From the NCBI RefSeq assembly GCF_020382885.2, contig NC_058497.1, positions 16,670,330 to 16,734,329 on the forward strand: a DNA stretch of 64,000 bases, given 5' to 3'. The position numbers and the translations under genes are program-made. The notes under the pieces are model-generated. The model was given only the letters and a program-made list of their open reading frames with translations. It searched no databases and was not told the DNA's origin. This document shows, piece by piece, positions 26,301-47,022 of this stretch. Origin of the DNA: Scatophagus argus (lineage: Eukaryota > Chordata > Actinopteri > Scatophagidae). Position 1 is the first letter of the stretch, and each line of letters begins with the position of its first letter.

Positions 26301-29300
26301 CATGGTGCCATTTTAATAGGGAATGCTGAATGTGTGCTTGGCATGGCTGGGCTAATTGGGGAAGGGTGTGCTAGCAAGGCACCTCAGTCCATTATCTCTA
26401 TTGCCATGGGAACTAGATAAGGATAATTAGCTGGACCGCATGGCACAGTGCAATGGCAGCTACAGGCAGGAGCAGCAGGATTAGGGATGCGTACAATGAT
26501 GAAACTAATAGAAATGGATTTTTTTTTTCACTAACTGCACAAAAGATTTAGTAAGTCTTTCACAGTTAATTGGCATCAATATTCACCTCATTCATCTTTA
26601 ACCTCGCTTCCAGCTGATGCTTTTCCTCTGTTATTTTCTCTATTTTTGCCTAATTCTAATTCCTAATTCTGTTTAGAACTTTTTTTAAAACCAACGCTAT
26701 AAATGAAAATAATAAAATCACTGTTCCGCTGAGAAGTAATTTCTTTACTCATATCTCTTGACTTCTCGTAGCTCTCCACCCCTGCTTAACTCTTATTTTT
26801 CATTTCATCTGCGTCCGCCGCTGACTGTGTTACTCCATCTCATCCTTCACACAGCAACTGTGTGTTGGGGGTAGGTAGGACTGAATGGAAGAACCCTTCC
26901 TGGGTAGTGATAGATTTATTTTACTCATCTCAATGTAGACTGTCAGTCAGTCAACATCACACCAATATGTGGAACTTTAACGGGACGTCTCAAATGTTAG
27001 TAGGTCATCCACATTCTTACGATGGCATTTAAACAATCTTTGTTCAAGTCTTTCCATTACCTCCTGAGAATATCTCCACTGTATGTCCCATTTTCCCGTC
27101 TCCCCCCGCCTTCTGTCCGGGTGGTCCAGACCAGTAGGACACCCCCCGTTTAGTTTTGTCTTTTCTCTGTGTGAGCAGATGGCCAAACAGGCAGATCTGT
27201 TCTTTCTCTACAGGACTTTGGATCTCACACAATAGGCCTTAGATTCTGAGTCCAACTCTGTTCTGCCTGTCTGGGAAGCTAAACAAAGAGAGGAAGGAGT
27301 AGGAGAAATGAATGAGTGTTTTGGAGTGTAGTACAAGGACAAGAATGTTCTTCAAAAGGTTTTTTGCAACGTTTGCTCTTAGCTTCATATGTTTCGCTGA
27401 AGTGCAGAGGCAGAATGTCCGCATTGGAAGTGAAACGTATTTTTACCGAGGTTCTGAATCTTTGAAAAAATATGTTTTTCTTCTTCAGTTACTGAAGTTT
27501 TTCAGGTTGTGTGATTTAGGGTTGACTGATGTGATGATATAAATCATAATGAGAGTTGATAGGAATTTGTCAGTTGTTATGAACACTGTTTTATGGTACT
27601 ACTGGATTGGCAATGTAAGTCTGTTTGTTTACAGACATTCGTGGTCCCCCGAGAATGAATCCTCATGACTTTGGTGATTCTTGACTTTTCCTCCAGGGCC
27701 ACAGTGAGGTTGACGGTCAAGGTTCTGCCCGCCTCAGGATGAACTGTAATAACTGGATCCTTTGACTTTTTGTCTTGCAGCATTAACTGGTCAACTGCTT
27801 AACATCTGAATGTTAGCATTGTCACAGCATGTTGACGTTAGCATTTAGCTCAAAGCCCCTCTGTGAGAATGTACAGCATCACAGCGCTATTAGCCTGGCT
27901 GTAGGCCAGTCTTTGTCTTGTCTGAATTATATCTAAATGTAATATTGCCCTGATTTGTCAGGTATGTGATGTTCTTAACTAACCAAAACCAGACGTTTTT
28001 CTCTTGCTATTTTATCTATAAATAGTTTCTGGTCTTGTTTCTGTTCTCACCTGCTTTTCCCCTCTCTCCCCCATCTGTTTCAGGTACCACATGTCTGGTG
28101 GCCCTGCTGTCTGATAAGGAGCTGACGGTGGCCAATGTTGGAGACTCGCGTGGAGTCCTTTGCGATAAAAATGGAAACGCCATTCCTTTATCGCATGACC
28201 ACAAACCTTACCAGCTCAAAGAGCGCAAGAGGATCAAGAAGGCTGGTGAGAAAACAGCTGGAATGCAGACCAGCAGACTTTCCTCAACCGATTACGAGCT
28301 GCAGAACAAGGCTTTAGTTTAAACTTCAGGGAACATCGGCACTCAGACTGTTGTCAAGAAAGCATAAAATAAGTCTTCTTATGATCAAAGCTGAGCACCA
28401 TTATCCTTTTTTCCCCCCCACATCTTGTGTCTCTGAGCTCAGGCTGACATCAAACTCTGGTGACTGATAATACAATCTGCTTCTAATGCAGCATGTTATC
28501 AATTGCAGACAGACGGTGCATACTATTTAAGGTGTATTTGTAGACATAATTCTCCCTCCTACCCTATCTGCATATTCTCTGTGCTGAAGAGCGGTTGATG
28601 GCAGGTTGCCAGATGAGTCACCATGTGGTCACCGTCAGGACAGCCCACCATCCCCATCTAATGGTCTAATTGGGTATTGTGGGAAATATACTCAGGTTTG
28701 GTTTGAATTATGTTGCTGTAAACTTATTCATGAAACATGATTGCAATTGTGATGTTGCAGAAGCCGAGATTCCCAACTGTCTTTAGAGACAGTGGTGGGA
28801 GGGTAGCTAATGTTTTAATCATGAATTCTCATATACAGGAACCACTAGAATACTAATAAATACTACTTATACAGTTGTCCTCTCTCAAGGGGTGCCGTTA
28901 TCTTGTTATGATGGTCTTTGTCTTTCAGTGACACATTCTTATAAACACACACAATCAATGATAGAAACGTTATGCCTTCTTCAGAGAGCAGAGCTGGTGA
29001 TCTGATTAGATTTTAGAGCACCTTGCTGCATTCATTTACATATTAGTGAGAGAAACCTGATTTTCTTTATAAAGTGTTGTAATTCTTAAGTGCTGAATTA
29101 AGTTGCGTGTCCTGTCCAGTCCTGTACCGCACACTGGAAAAAAGGGGGGAAAAAAATCTAAATAAAGTTTAATTTCACTCTGTCAGCACAAAGTGTATGG
29201 AAAGGTAGTGTTTCAGTCATAGACCTTCTTTAGGTAGCATACGCACTGTATGAAACAACAGCATCTTGATACTGGAGCCACACACTACAACAACATTTGA

Positions 29301-30659
29301 CAGAAATTTACCATTTTATTATTATTTATTTAAAAACACCCCAAATAACAATGAACAATGTACAGAACTGAAAACTAAATAATTAAAGAAACGGCCGTTG
29401 GTTAGGTGAAGTTAAATAGATGCAGTCTAATAATAATATGAAGGCAGGAATTTGTGCTAATTAATGTATTTATTAGATAAACTACTGCCCCCAGCAACTC
29501 ACTGCTTGTGTTAATACCTCATAGTGCTTGAGAAAGACCGTAGGTAATGTCTAGTTTGTTGTAACGTATTACTTGTTTCTAATTGCAATTTGTACAATTA
29601 TGCCAATGCAGCTGGCTAACAATGCAGTAACTGTTAAAGTAGTAGTAAAGTTTGTACTCAGTAAGTACTGCTTTTTCTGGTAATTTGGGGATTTTTGCTA
29701 AGTTAAGTGAAATTTAGAATAGAAAGTTACACATAATGGGATTTTTTTATATATATATAACTCTTAAGAACTCTTAACCGCAGTGCTTTTAAAATGCTTG
29801 CTATGCCCTTCTCATTGTGAGCTAGGAAGGCAGCCTGACCTAGCATGGAAGTCTTCATCTTATCCAGTCATTTCCAGCACAATTCCCTGCTTGCAAATCT
29901 GTTGAAGATACAGAGGATACACAGCTGTACTTGCAGGATGTGACATGAATTGAAATGTGTCCAACATAAACAATTCGTTCCATGAGCATAAGCCATAAGC
30001 ACTGAGTGAAAACATGTCAGTGACACTCATCCATATTATTATTTGCACTTTGGTGTGAAGAGCTGCATTCACATATAGGTGATAAAAATGAACTGACATG
30101 CTCCCAGTTGGTTCAGAAATAATAATTTAAGGTTTAGTGGCACTTATGTGGAAAACATCTGTTTCTCTAAGTTTCCTCTCACCTTTGTGTTGCTCCCTCT
30201 TTGCTCTATGCTCCTTCTTCCTTGCATTCTTTCTCTCGCCCTCCTCCACCTTATGTTTATTTTCCCACACCTTGTTTTAACATCTTCTAACAAATTTCCT
30301 TTCTGTCTTCCTCTTCAGGAGGTTTCATCAGCTTCAATGGCTCATGGCGTGTCCAGGGCATCTTGGCCATGTCCCGTTCGCTGGGCGATTACCCTCTGAA
30401 AAACCTCAATGTGGTCATTCCTGATCCTGACATCATGTCGTTTGACCTGGACAAGCTTCAGCCGGAGTTCATGATCCTGGCATCGGACGGCCTGTGGGAC
30501 ACCTTCAGCAACGAGGAGGCGATTCGCTTCATCAGGGAGCGACTGGACGAGCCTCATTTTGGTGCCAAGAGCATCGTCCTCCAGTCCTTCTATCGTGGTT
30601 GCCCTGACAACATCACCGTCATGGTGGTCAAGTTTAAAGGCGAGGTCAGCGAGCAGTAG
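19532..30659 (+). CDS. ppm1l: Protein phosphatase 1L, PP2C family (last three coding exons)
   Basis: Three exons are read: 19532-19748, 28084-28245 and 30319-30659 (stop TAG), all with GT/AG borders and continuous phase, giving 239 residues. They match the C-terminal two thirds of PPM1L (human protein 360 aa). PP2C motifs visible are VANVGDSRG in the second exon, and ASDGLWD and [10 protein letters not shown] in the last; the Asp residues are expected to bind the catalytic Mn/Mg ions. The family dephosphorylates TAK1/ASK1-type stress kinases and ceramide transfer protein at the ER. The exon with the membrane anchor and DGHGG motif lies outside the window. An insertion of about 14 mostly charged residues follows the LPEAL motif. 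Which teleost paralogue (a or b) this is cannot be told here. Confidence 0.95.
20271..20308. repeat. (GA)n microsatellite
   Basis: A nearly perfect GA tract with one extra A, followed by several hundred bases of purine-rich sequence on the same strand. Confidence 0.95.
26240..26490. promoter_or_regulatory. Candidate enhancer or conserved non-coding element
   Basis: This intron 2 segment is compositionally unlike its AT-rich, repeat-laden surroundings. It contains two TAATTAG-type and one TAATTGG-type homeodomain cores, several TTGGC/GGCCA half sites of nuclear-factor-I type, and an AGATAAGG GATA-type site, with no open frame. This is inference from motif density only; there is no direct evidence of conservation. 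Confidence 0.3.
27595..27910 (-). repeat. Teleost interspersed repeat, about 300 bp
   Basis: Blocks such as 'tcctcatgactttggtgatt', 'cttttcctccagggccac', 'gaggttgacg', 'tcaggatgaactgtaataac' and 'gttagcatttagctcaaag' occur in the order typical of a very abundant teleost repeat, which itself contains internal imperfect duplications. It ends about 170 bp before a ppm1l coding exon. The class is not known to me. Confidence 0.7.
28246..30318 (+). other. ppm1l intron 3
   Basis: A 2.07-kb intron between donor GTGAG and acceptor CTTCAG that splits a glycine codon. It holds A/T-rich unique sequence and nothing else I can support. Confidence 0.9.
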
Positions 30660-32330
30660 ACTGGTGGTCTACATATTATGTTTGAATATAAGTGAGAATA
30701 AAATAGGATTAGGATGAAAGATTTAAAAAAAAAAACGAGCAACTTTTTGAGAGAAACTATTTCTATCACAGAAATTTATAGAAGTTAGCCCTCCAATGCA
30801 TCAAACCACACGCCGTCCCCCTCCTCTACTTTTACTGCTGATAAAGTGACACATTTAAGAAAATGTCTTTAATTTGGGCTTAGCCTTGTTGTTCAGACGC
30901 CGTAAAGTGAGCTGGGTCACTGTTATGCAAATAAGCAGATTTAGCTGTGTGCGGCAATGCACACATTGGTGTGTGTGTGTGGGTGTGTGTGTGTGTATGA
31001 GAGAGAGGGAAAGATGTTTGTCTTCGTGTGATAAACTTGCATTGCATACGAGTGTTACATTAACAACCAATCCATTGTCTAACCAATAATGATAAATTTT
31101 AAGTACACTAGATAGCATGGAGTTTCACTTTCACATTATTGTGTCTTTAACTGAATGTCTGTGTAACCAATGATTTTATATTTTTAGTTTCCCAGCTCTG
31201 TTTCCACATCAGTTAGCTGTATTGACGTCTGCTGAGTGTCTGTCCCGAAAAGTCTGATGTTTAACTTGTCAGCAGGTTATCTTTTCCCAGATCAAACACA
31301 AATCACTGGTGCAAACCACACAAATTTATTCCCTTTATACATGAGCACCACAAATGATGAATATGCACATGCTTGTTCAAATATCACCATTCATATTGTA
31401 CAGCAGGAGATCTTATTACATATGAACATGGGGGTTGTTTGGTCTTGAGTTGAACTCTGACTTCTCATGATGTCTGTTTCTGTGATGAGAAAGTCTCATT
31501 TCTGTTTTGATTGTTGATATATTCTAAGTCTCTAGTTTGATTTGTTCTGTTCAGCCCCACCGTCACACTGTACCCACATAAACTGCTGATAATGTAATGT
31601 AAATCTCACTTTAAATGGGTTTAAAATGTAAGGTTTTTTTTAATTATATTATTCAGTAATTTACGTTACAGCACTTTCAACGTGTTTCTTTTTTAAATAC
31701 TAAAACACATGCTGTTCTTTTATCTGACTTTTTGTACATTATCATTTACTACAGCCCTCATGTGATATATAAATATGCTGAAACTGACAACTTACTGTTT
31801 CTATGCCATCTGTTGAGGTCACCTTCACTTGGAGACAAATCCTTCATCCTGATACGGGATACCACATCCCTCCCCCCAACCTTAACTCAAAATGTAACAG
31901 ACCTTTGAATGAAATGTGTTATTGCTGCCTTATTTTTTTTAACTGCCCGTTTCCTGTTATGAAGTCTGCTGCCAAAACTCAGTTTTTAATGTAACGCAGC
32001 CCATCATACCACGCACACTGCACAGCCTCTGTGTCACACCTTGTTAACTTACGTGTAGAATAGCAGCGCTGAAAGATTGTCTTCGAGAGTCATGACATTG
32101 TTAGATGAATGTACGTACCGTCCTCACGTTAGCATCACCCTTCCACTGTTCGTACAGCAGTGAAGAAAGCAATGCACCTGTTACTGAACTGTTTAACTTG
32201 GGATATATGTAACAGATAAAACTGTGCTTTTCAGTTCACATTCTTCCTTGATAATGGGTGTTACAGAATGTTTATGTGGCATTTGTACTTGTTTTCGTTG
32301 ACTTTAATAAACCGTAAAAGAAAAGAATTC
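30660..32330 (+). other. ppm1l 3' UTR
   Basis: An AATAAA at 30697-30702 lies only 38 bases after the stop and could yield a very short UTR. A second AATAAA at 32306-32311, followed by a T-rich stretch near 32395, would give a 1.7-kb UTR, the more usual length for this family. The UTR contains a GT/GA simple repeat at 30969-31009. Which site is used cannot be decided from sequence. Confidence 0.6.
32306..32311 (+). terminator. Distal polyadenylation signal of ppm1l
   Basis: A canonical AATAAA followed about 85 bases later by a T/GT-rich tract. It is the last good signal before the arl14 promoter. Confidence 0.5.
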
Positions 32331-33430
32331 TGAAATTTTAAAATGTAAATCAAAAAGGTAACATTAAAATGATAAATGATCATATTGCTGTCTGTTTTTT
32401 TTTAATGAAAGTATACATCAAAAGCAACACATGTTGCATAGAGGCAACAACATAAACAAAGAGAACAGAGAAATACCTGTATATGATGAGTTTTTTTCTC
32501 ATATTGATATAATAACAGAAAGGCACTCTGAGCAAAAACTGTACACATAAATATTCCTGTTAAATATCTTAAGAGGGAGAAGTTTTTCCATAAAGTTCTC
32601 CTCCATAGTTTAATTTCCTGGTTTAAAGAGAGACGTTGCAGCAAAGGAAATTTATCAACCCCACCTGAATAGACGGTGAGCCTCAAAAAGCTTGAATTCA
32701 GTCTGTCAATGCCACCTGCTGGGCGATTAGAGGATGTTCATTAGTCCAGTCACATCAGTCCACGCTTACTGTTATGTTAGTGCTGGGCATTGAGATGAAC
32801 TCATTTAGCTACTGACATGATGATTTTCTGATCAATACATGTATAATCATATTATATTAGCCAATGAATACAAATTCAGCCCATCAACTGGCCTACCATC
32901 TAGTCAAGATGCCCATTTTAAGTGATCATACATTATCAAAAAGGACAGATAAATCAGAAGTCAGCCAGCATGAGAAGTGAAATATGATACTGCGGTATTT
33001 AAAAACACATAAATGTATTAATACTGTACTGACTGTGACATTTAATCATTTAGATCATATATATCTACTCTAGCACAATATTAGAGAAATGCTTTAGTTA
33101 ATTGTAATAGTTGAACTAATTGTCTTTGCATGTACATGCAAATTCATCTGAGATGAGTAACACATTCCCAGAGAGTTTTCTGGAAGACACATCACCATCA
33201 GCCTACATATTGTCCATCTAAACTACATTTACCCATCAGCCAGGGTGAGGAATCCTCCACTAAAATGTCCCTGTGATGTCATTGCTGTGGGACGTCCAGC
33301 CAGGAAGAAACACAGTCCGCCCGCTAAACCAAACATGGACTTCTGGCTGTTAGTGTGTGATGACCTGGGGCAGGTGTGATGTGACTCCTCTGACCGTGAT
33401 GTGGTAACCGGAGAACTAAAGTTTGCACCG
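32331..33430. other. Intergenic region ppm1l-arl14
   Basis: About 1.1 kb of AT-rich unique DNA between the presumed ppm1l end and the arl14 TATA box. I see no gene or clear repeat. Confidence 0.6.
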
Positions 33431-33440
33431 TCACTTAGGA

Positions 33441-33448
33441 TATAAATA
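33441..33448 (+). promoter_or_regulatory. TATA box of arl14
   Basis: TATAAATA at 33441-33448 would place a start site near 33470 and leave a 5' leader of about 215 bases before the arl14 ATG. A TATA-driven start fits a tissue-restricted gene, and the surrounding sequence lacks a CpG island, unlike the kpna4 promoter. Confidence 0.55.
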
Positions 33449-33685
33449 GCTTTACTGAAAGCTATGCAGGGACAGAAGAAATCCCATCACAACAGAGGGG
33501 GAGGTCTCACTCTGCCTGTGTATACATAAAGCATATTGATTGCAGACAGTCCCCAGTCGAGACCAGACACACTAAGCCTTCGGATAAGGCGGTACAGAGG
33601 AAGCCACGGGCTGCAGACGGCTTAGTTTACAACAACAAGAAGAAACCGTAGTTTTTCCGGATATAAACCCTGCACAAGTTAGGAC

Positions 33686-34817
33686 ATGGGTATGCGTGGA
33701 TCCAAGCCTCGGAAACAAGCACAGGTCCTAATGCTGGGTCTGGATGGATCAGGAAAGACCACCCTGCTCTATAAACTCAAGTACAATGAGAGCGTGGTGA
33801 CTGTGCCAACTGTGGGTTTCAACGTGGAGACACTGGAGACAGACAGGAGAAGCCCGGGCCTGACGGTGTGGGATGTCGGGGGCCAGAAGAAGATGAGGCC
33901 CCACTGGAAGCATCACTACGCTGACACAGCCGGACTGGTGTTTGTGGTGGACAGCTGGGATCAAAAGCGGCTGGACGAAGCCCGCAAGGAACTTCATCGG
34001 GTAAATTAAAACAGAAAATGTGTTTTTAAAATGTGTCTTGCTTATTGTTCTTTCACTGGTATGTTTGAGCTTCAGACAAGAGACAGAGTGAACACATGGG
34101 CCATCTTTCATAGCCAAGGGCCCCAGGTGAGCCAGATCAGCTGATGACCCTTTCACGACAGCCAATGGCCGACTGAGAGAGTCAGGATAGCCTCCAGTAC
34201 AGTGGGAGGTTATTATATTGTCATTATCCCAGTAGGATGAGTTATAATGCACAATACATTAATGAACAATAAAGTGTCCTTAACTCTGTTTACAATTTCA
34301 TCACAGTGTGTTTTAAACCATATTTTCGGTGTTTATACATTGTGTCTTGCTATAAAGGATTACAGCAAAGAGTTCCCCTCATGGACTGTGTGCCAACATA
34401 ATATCTTCACTTACTGGACACATTCATTTGCAAAATAAAATAAAATAAAATAAGATCCCATACCGTAGTAATTAATGAGTTGTTTGCTTTGTTGTCTCCA
34501 CAAATTAGGTCCTGAGGTACGAGAGTCTCAGAGGAGTTCCTCTTGTGGTGCTTGCCAACAAACAGGATCTTCAGGAAGCTCTCAGCCCCGAAACGCTTTG
34601 CCTAAAACTGGATTTGGGAACAGTGTGTGAGGGCAGGGCATGGTTCATCCAGCCCTGTTCAGCCACCACCGGCATGGGACTAGAGGAAGGTTTCAGGAGG
34701 ATAGTCTATCTGATGAAGACTCCACTGAAACAGACTCAAGAGGACATCAAAGTGAAGATGAGGTCTAAGGGCGTTAGTTTTACGGCCATGAGGCAGATCT
34801 TGCTCTGCAGTGGCTGA
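33686..34817 (+). CDS. arl14: ADP-ribosylation factor-like GTPase 14
   Basis: Two coding exons, 33686-34000 and 34509-34817, join in phase 0 to give 207 residues. The start chosen gives Met-Gly with Ser at position 6, a good N-myristoylation signal as in Arf proteins; the next Met two codons later would lose it. G motifs: P-loop GLDGSGKT (18-25), switch I PTVGFN with Thr42, WDVGGQ (62-67), NKQD (122-125) and CSAT (155-158). Human ARL14 recruits a myosin-1E effector to class II MHC vesicles; whether the fish protein does so is not known. ARL11 is the nearest alternative, but position between ppm1l and kpna4 favours arl14. The 508-bp intron is unlike the single-exon human gene. Confidence 0.88.
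34001..34508 (+). other. arl14 intron
   Basis: The donor GTAAAT follows the codons for Leu-His-Arg and the acceptor TTAG precedes Val-Leu-Arg. The reading frame after the donor stops within three codons, so the intron is required for the C-terminal guanine-specificity motifs. A short (AAAAT)n run lies at 34433-34453. Confidence 0.85.
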
Positions 34818-34832
34818 TGGATGAAAATCCTT

Positions 34833-34864
34833 ATTAAAGATTCATTCATTCATTCATTCATTCA
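34833..34864 (+). terminator. arl14 ATTAAA signal and (ATTC)n repeat
   Basis: ATTAAA at 34833-34838 lies sixteen bases after the stop codon, followed at once by about six ATTC units (34841-34864). It may be the arl14 polyadenylation signal, but later AATAAA sites, such as the one near 35550, are possible. Confidence 0.35.
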
Positions 34865-35940
34865 GGTGTAGGATTCCTTCCCACGTGCCTGTATTGATTA
34901 AACAAGGGTCAAGCGAGACAAGGTGATAACAGTTTTAATCTCTGTGGCAGAAAGAACTTTAACTCGATGCCGGTGAAGACAAAGTGTCTTTGAATCATGG
35001 CGATAGCCCACGAGGAGGCTGTGAGTCATGGGTTACGATTTTGAGAAAACAGCTGGTGTTCCAAGCTGATACGAGCCGCTTGCAAAACACATCCGAGACA
35101 ATTCAGTCTGACAGTGTACAGACATGCTGTACGTGGAAAACTGACTGATAAAAGACTGTCTTTGTTCGGTCAAACAAGTGTTTTCCACTTAACAGTTTTG
35201 CTTTATTTTTTATTTTATTTTATTTTTCTAATATGACATTATTAAAATATAAAGACTGATTGTTATGTGCTTACTATTTCATACACACTGTACTTTATTT
35301 GGAATGGTGAAACTGTTTTGTCTATTTGTTACGATTAAAGTTGTTAAAATATCTGGAATGGAATGAGTTGGTGGGGTTCTTGGTGGGAATTTGTACCTGT
35401 TTAGTCAAGTCAAATGGATATCTTCCACAGTTATTGTGTTTTATTATTTTTTTTAATTTATATTTCATATTTCTTTATTGTTTTACTTGTTTTACTACTT
35501 CTATAGGGAAAACACTGCCCATGGGAAAGGAAAAAAAGGGAATTTACCAATAAATACCGCATTAACAATGAAGGCTAATTTAGCAGTCAAACTGGAGTAA
35601 ATCGTATCTAATTTCGTCAAAAATCAACTGCCGCCAACTGAATTTGTTTTTCCTGGTTGAAAATCCAGTCTCCGTGTTTATTGATTTATATTAGGCTTTT
35701 AACAATAGTTCATTTCACAATTAAACAATGCGTCAAGTTTCATATAGGAAATTTGAATTTGCAAAGTATAGCTGTAGAACAAATGTAGTTCGGCAAACTG
35801 GATATAAAATAGAAATGCTCAATACTCAACATTCAGCTTAAAGCAAGTGTAATAGTTGAGTAAACGCACTTCGGGTGTCTAAAATCTACACGTGTGTAAA
35901 TGCATCCGACGGGCAGTTAATTGTTGTTGGATAATATGCT
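34865..35940. other. arl14 downstream and intergenic region
   Basis: About 1.1 kb of mostly AT-rich DNA between arl14 and the kpna4 promoter. It includes a TTTTA-rich tract near 35204-35227. No gene was found. Confidence 0.55.
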
Positions 35941-35954
35941 CAAACATAAGATTT

Positions 35955-36203
35955 TATGTGGCGCGCACGCATGCAGGGAGATGTGAGCAGCGAAGCCAAT
36001 GAGAGTGCAGGGGATTTCCCCACCCTTCCTCTCTACGCCAGAGCGAGGCTGTCCTCCACCACCGGCATTCCCAGTATGCACCGCGGACAGAGCAGCAAAA
36101 AATAGTCGGTTAACGAACGGCTGAGTAAAGGGAACTAGAAAAGGGTAGCTGGCAAGCTAAATCCACTAGTTTAACCGTATTTAACGTAAGCAGAACCGCG
36201 AAC
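35955..36203 (+). promoter_or_regulatory. kpna4 promoter and 5' UTR
   Basis: This is a GC-rich, TATA-less region with an NRF1-like GCGCGCACGCATGC at 35961-35974, a CCAAT box at 35996-36000 and a palindromic kB-type site GGGGATTTCCCC at 36010-36021. It leads into a short leader ending at the kpna4 ATG. CpG-rich sequence continues through exon 1 and the start of intron 1, as expected for a housekeeping promoter. Confidence 0.6.

Positions 36204-47022
<10,819 letters not shown>

Larger units (their letters stand above)
19749..28083 (+). other. ppm1l intron 2
   Basis: An 8.3-kb intron with donor GTATGT and acceptor TTTCAG, interrupting a glycine codon after its first base. It holds a GA microsatellite (20271-20308), a candidate conserved element (26240-26490) and an old interspersed repeat (27595-27910). 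No gene on either strand could be supported. Confidence 0.9.

Noticed and set aside
33749..34252. 167-codon minus-strand frame over arl14
   Set aside because: It is the antisense shadow of the first arl14 exon and runs on into the intron. It has no independent protein similarity.
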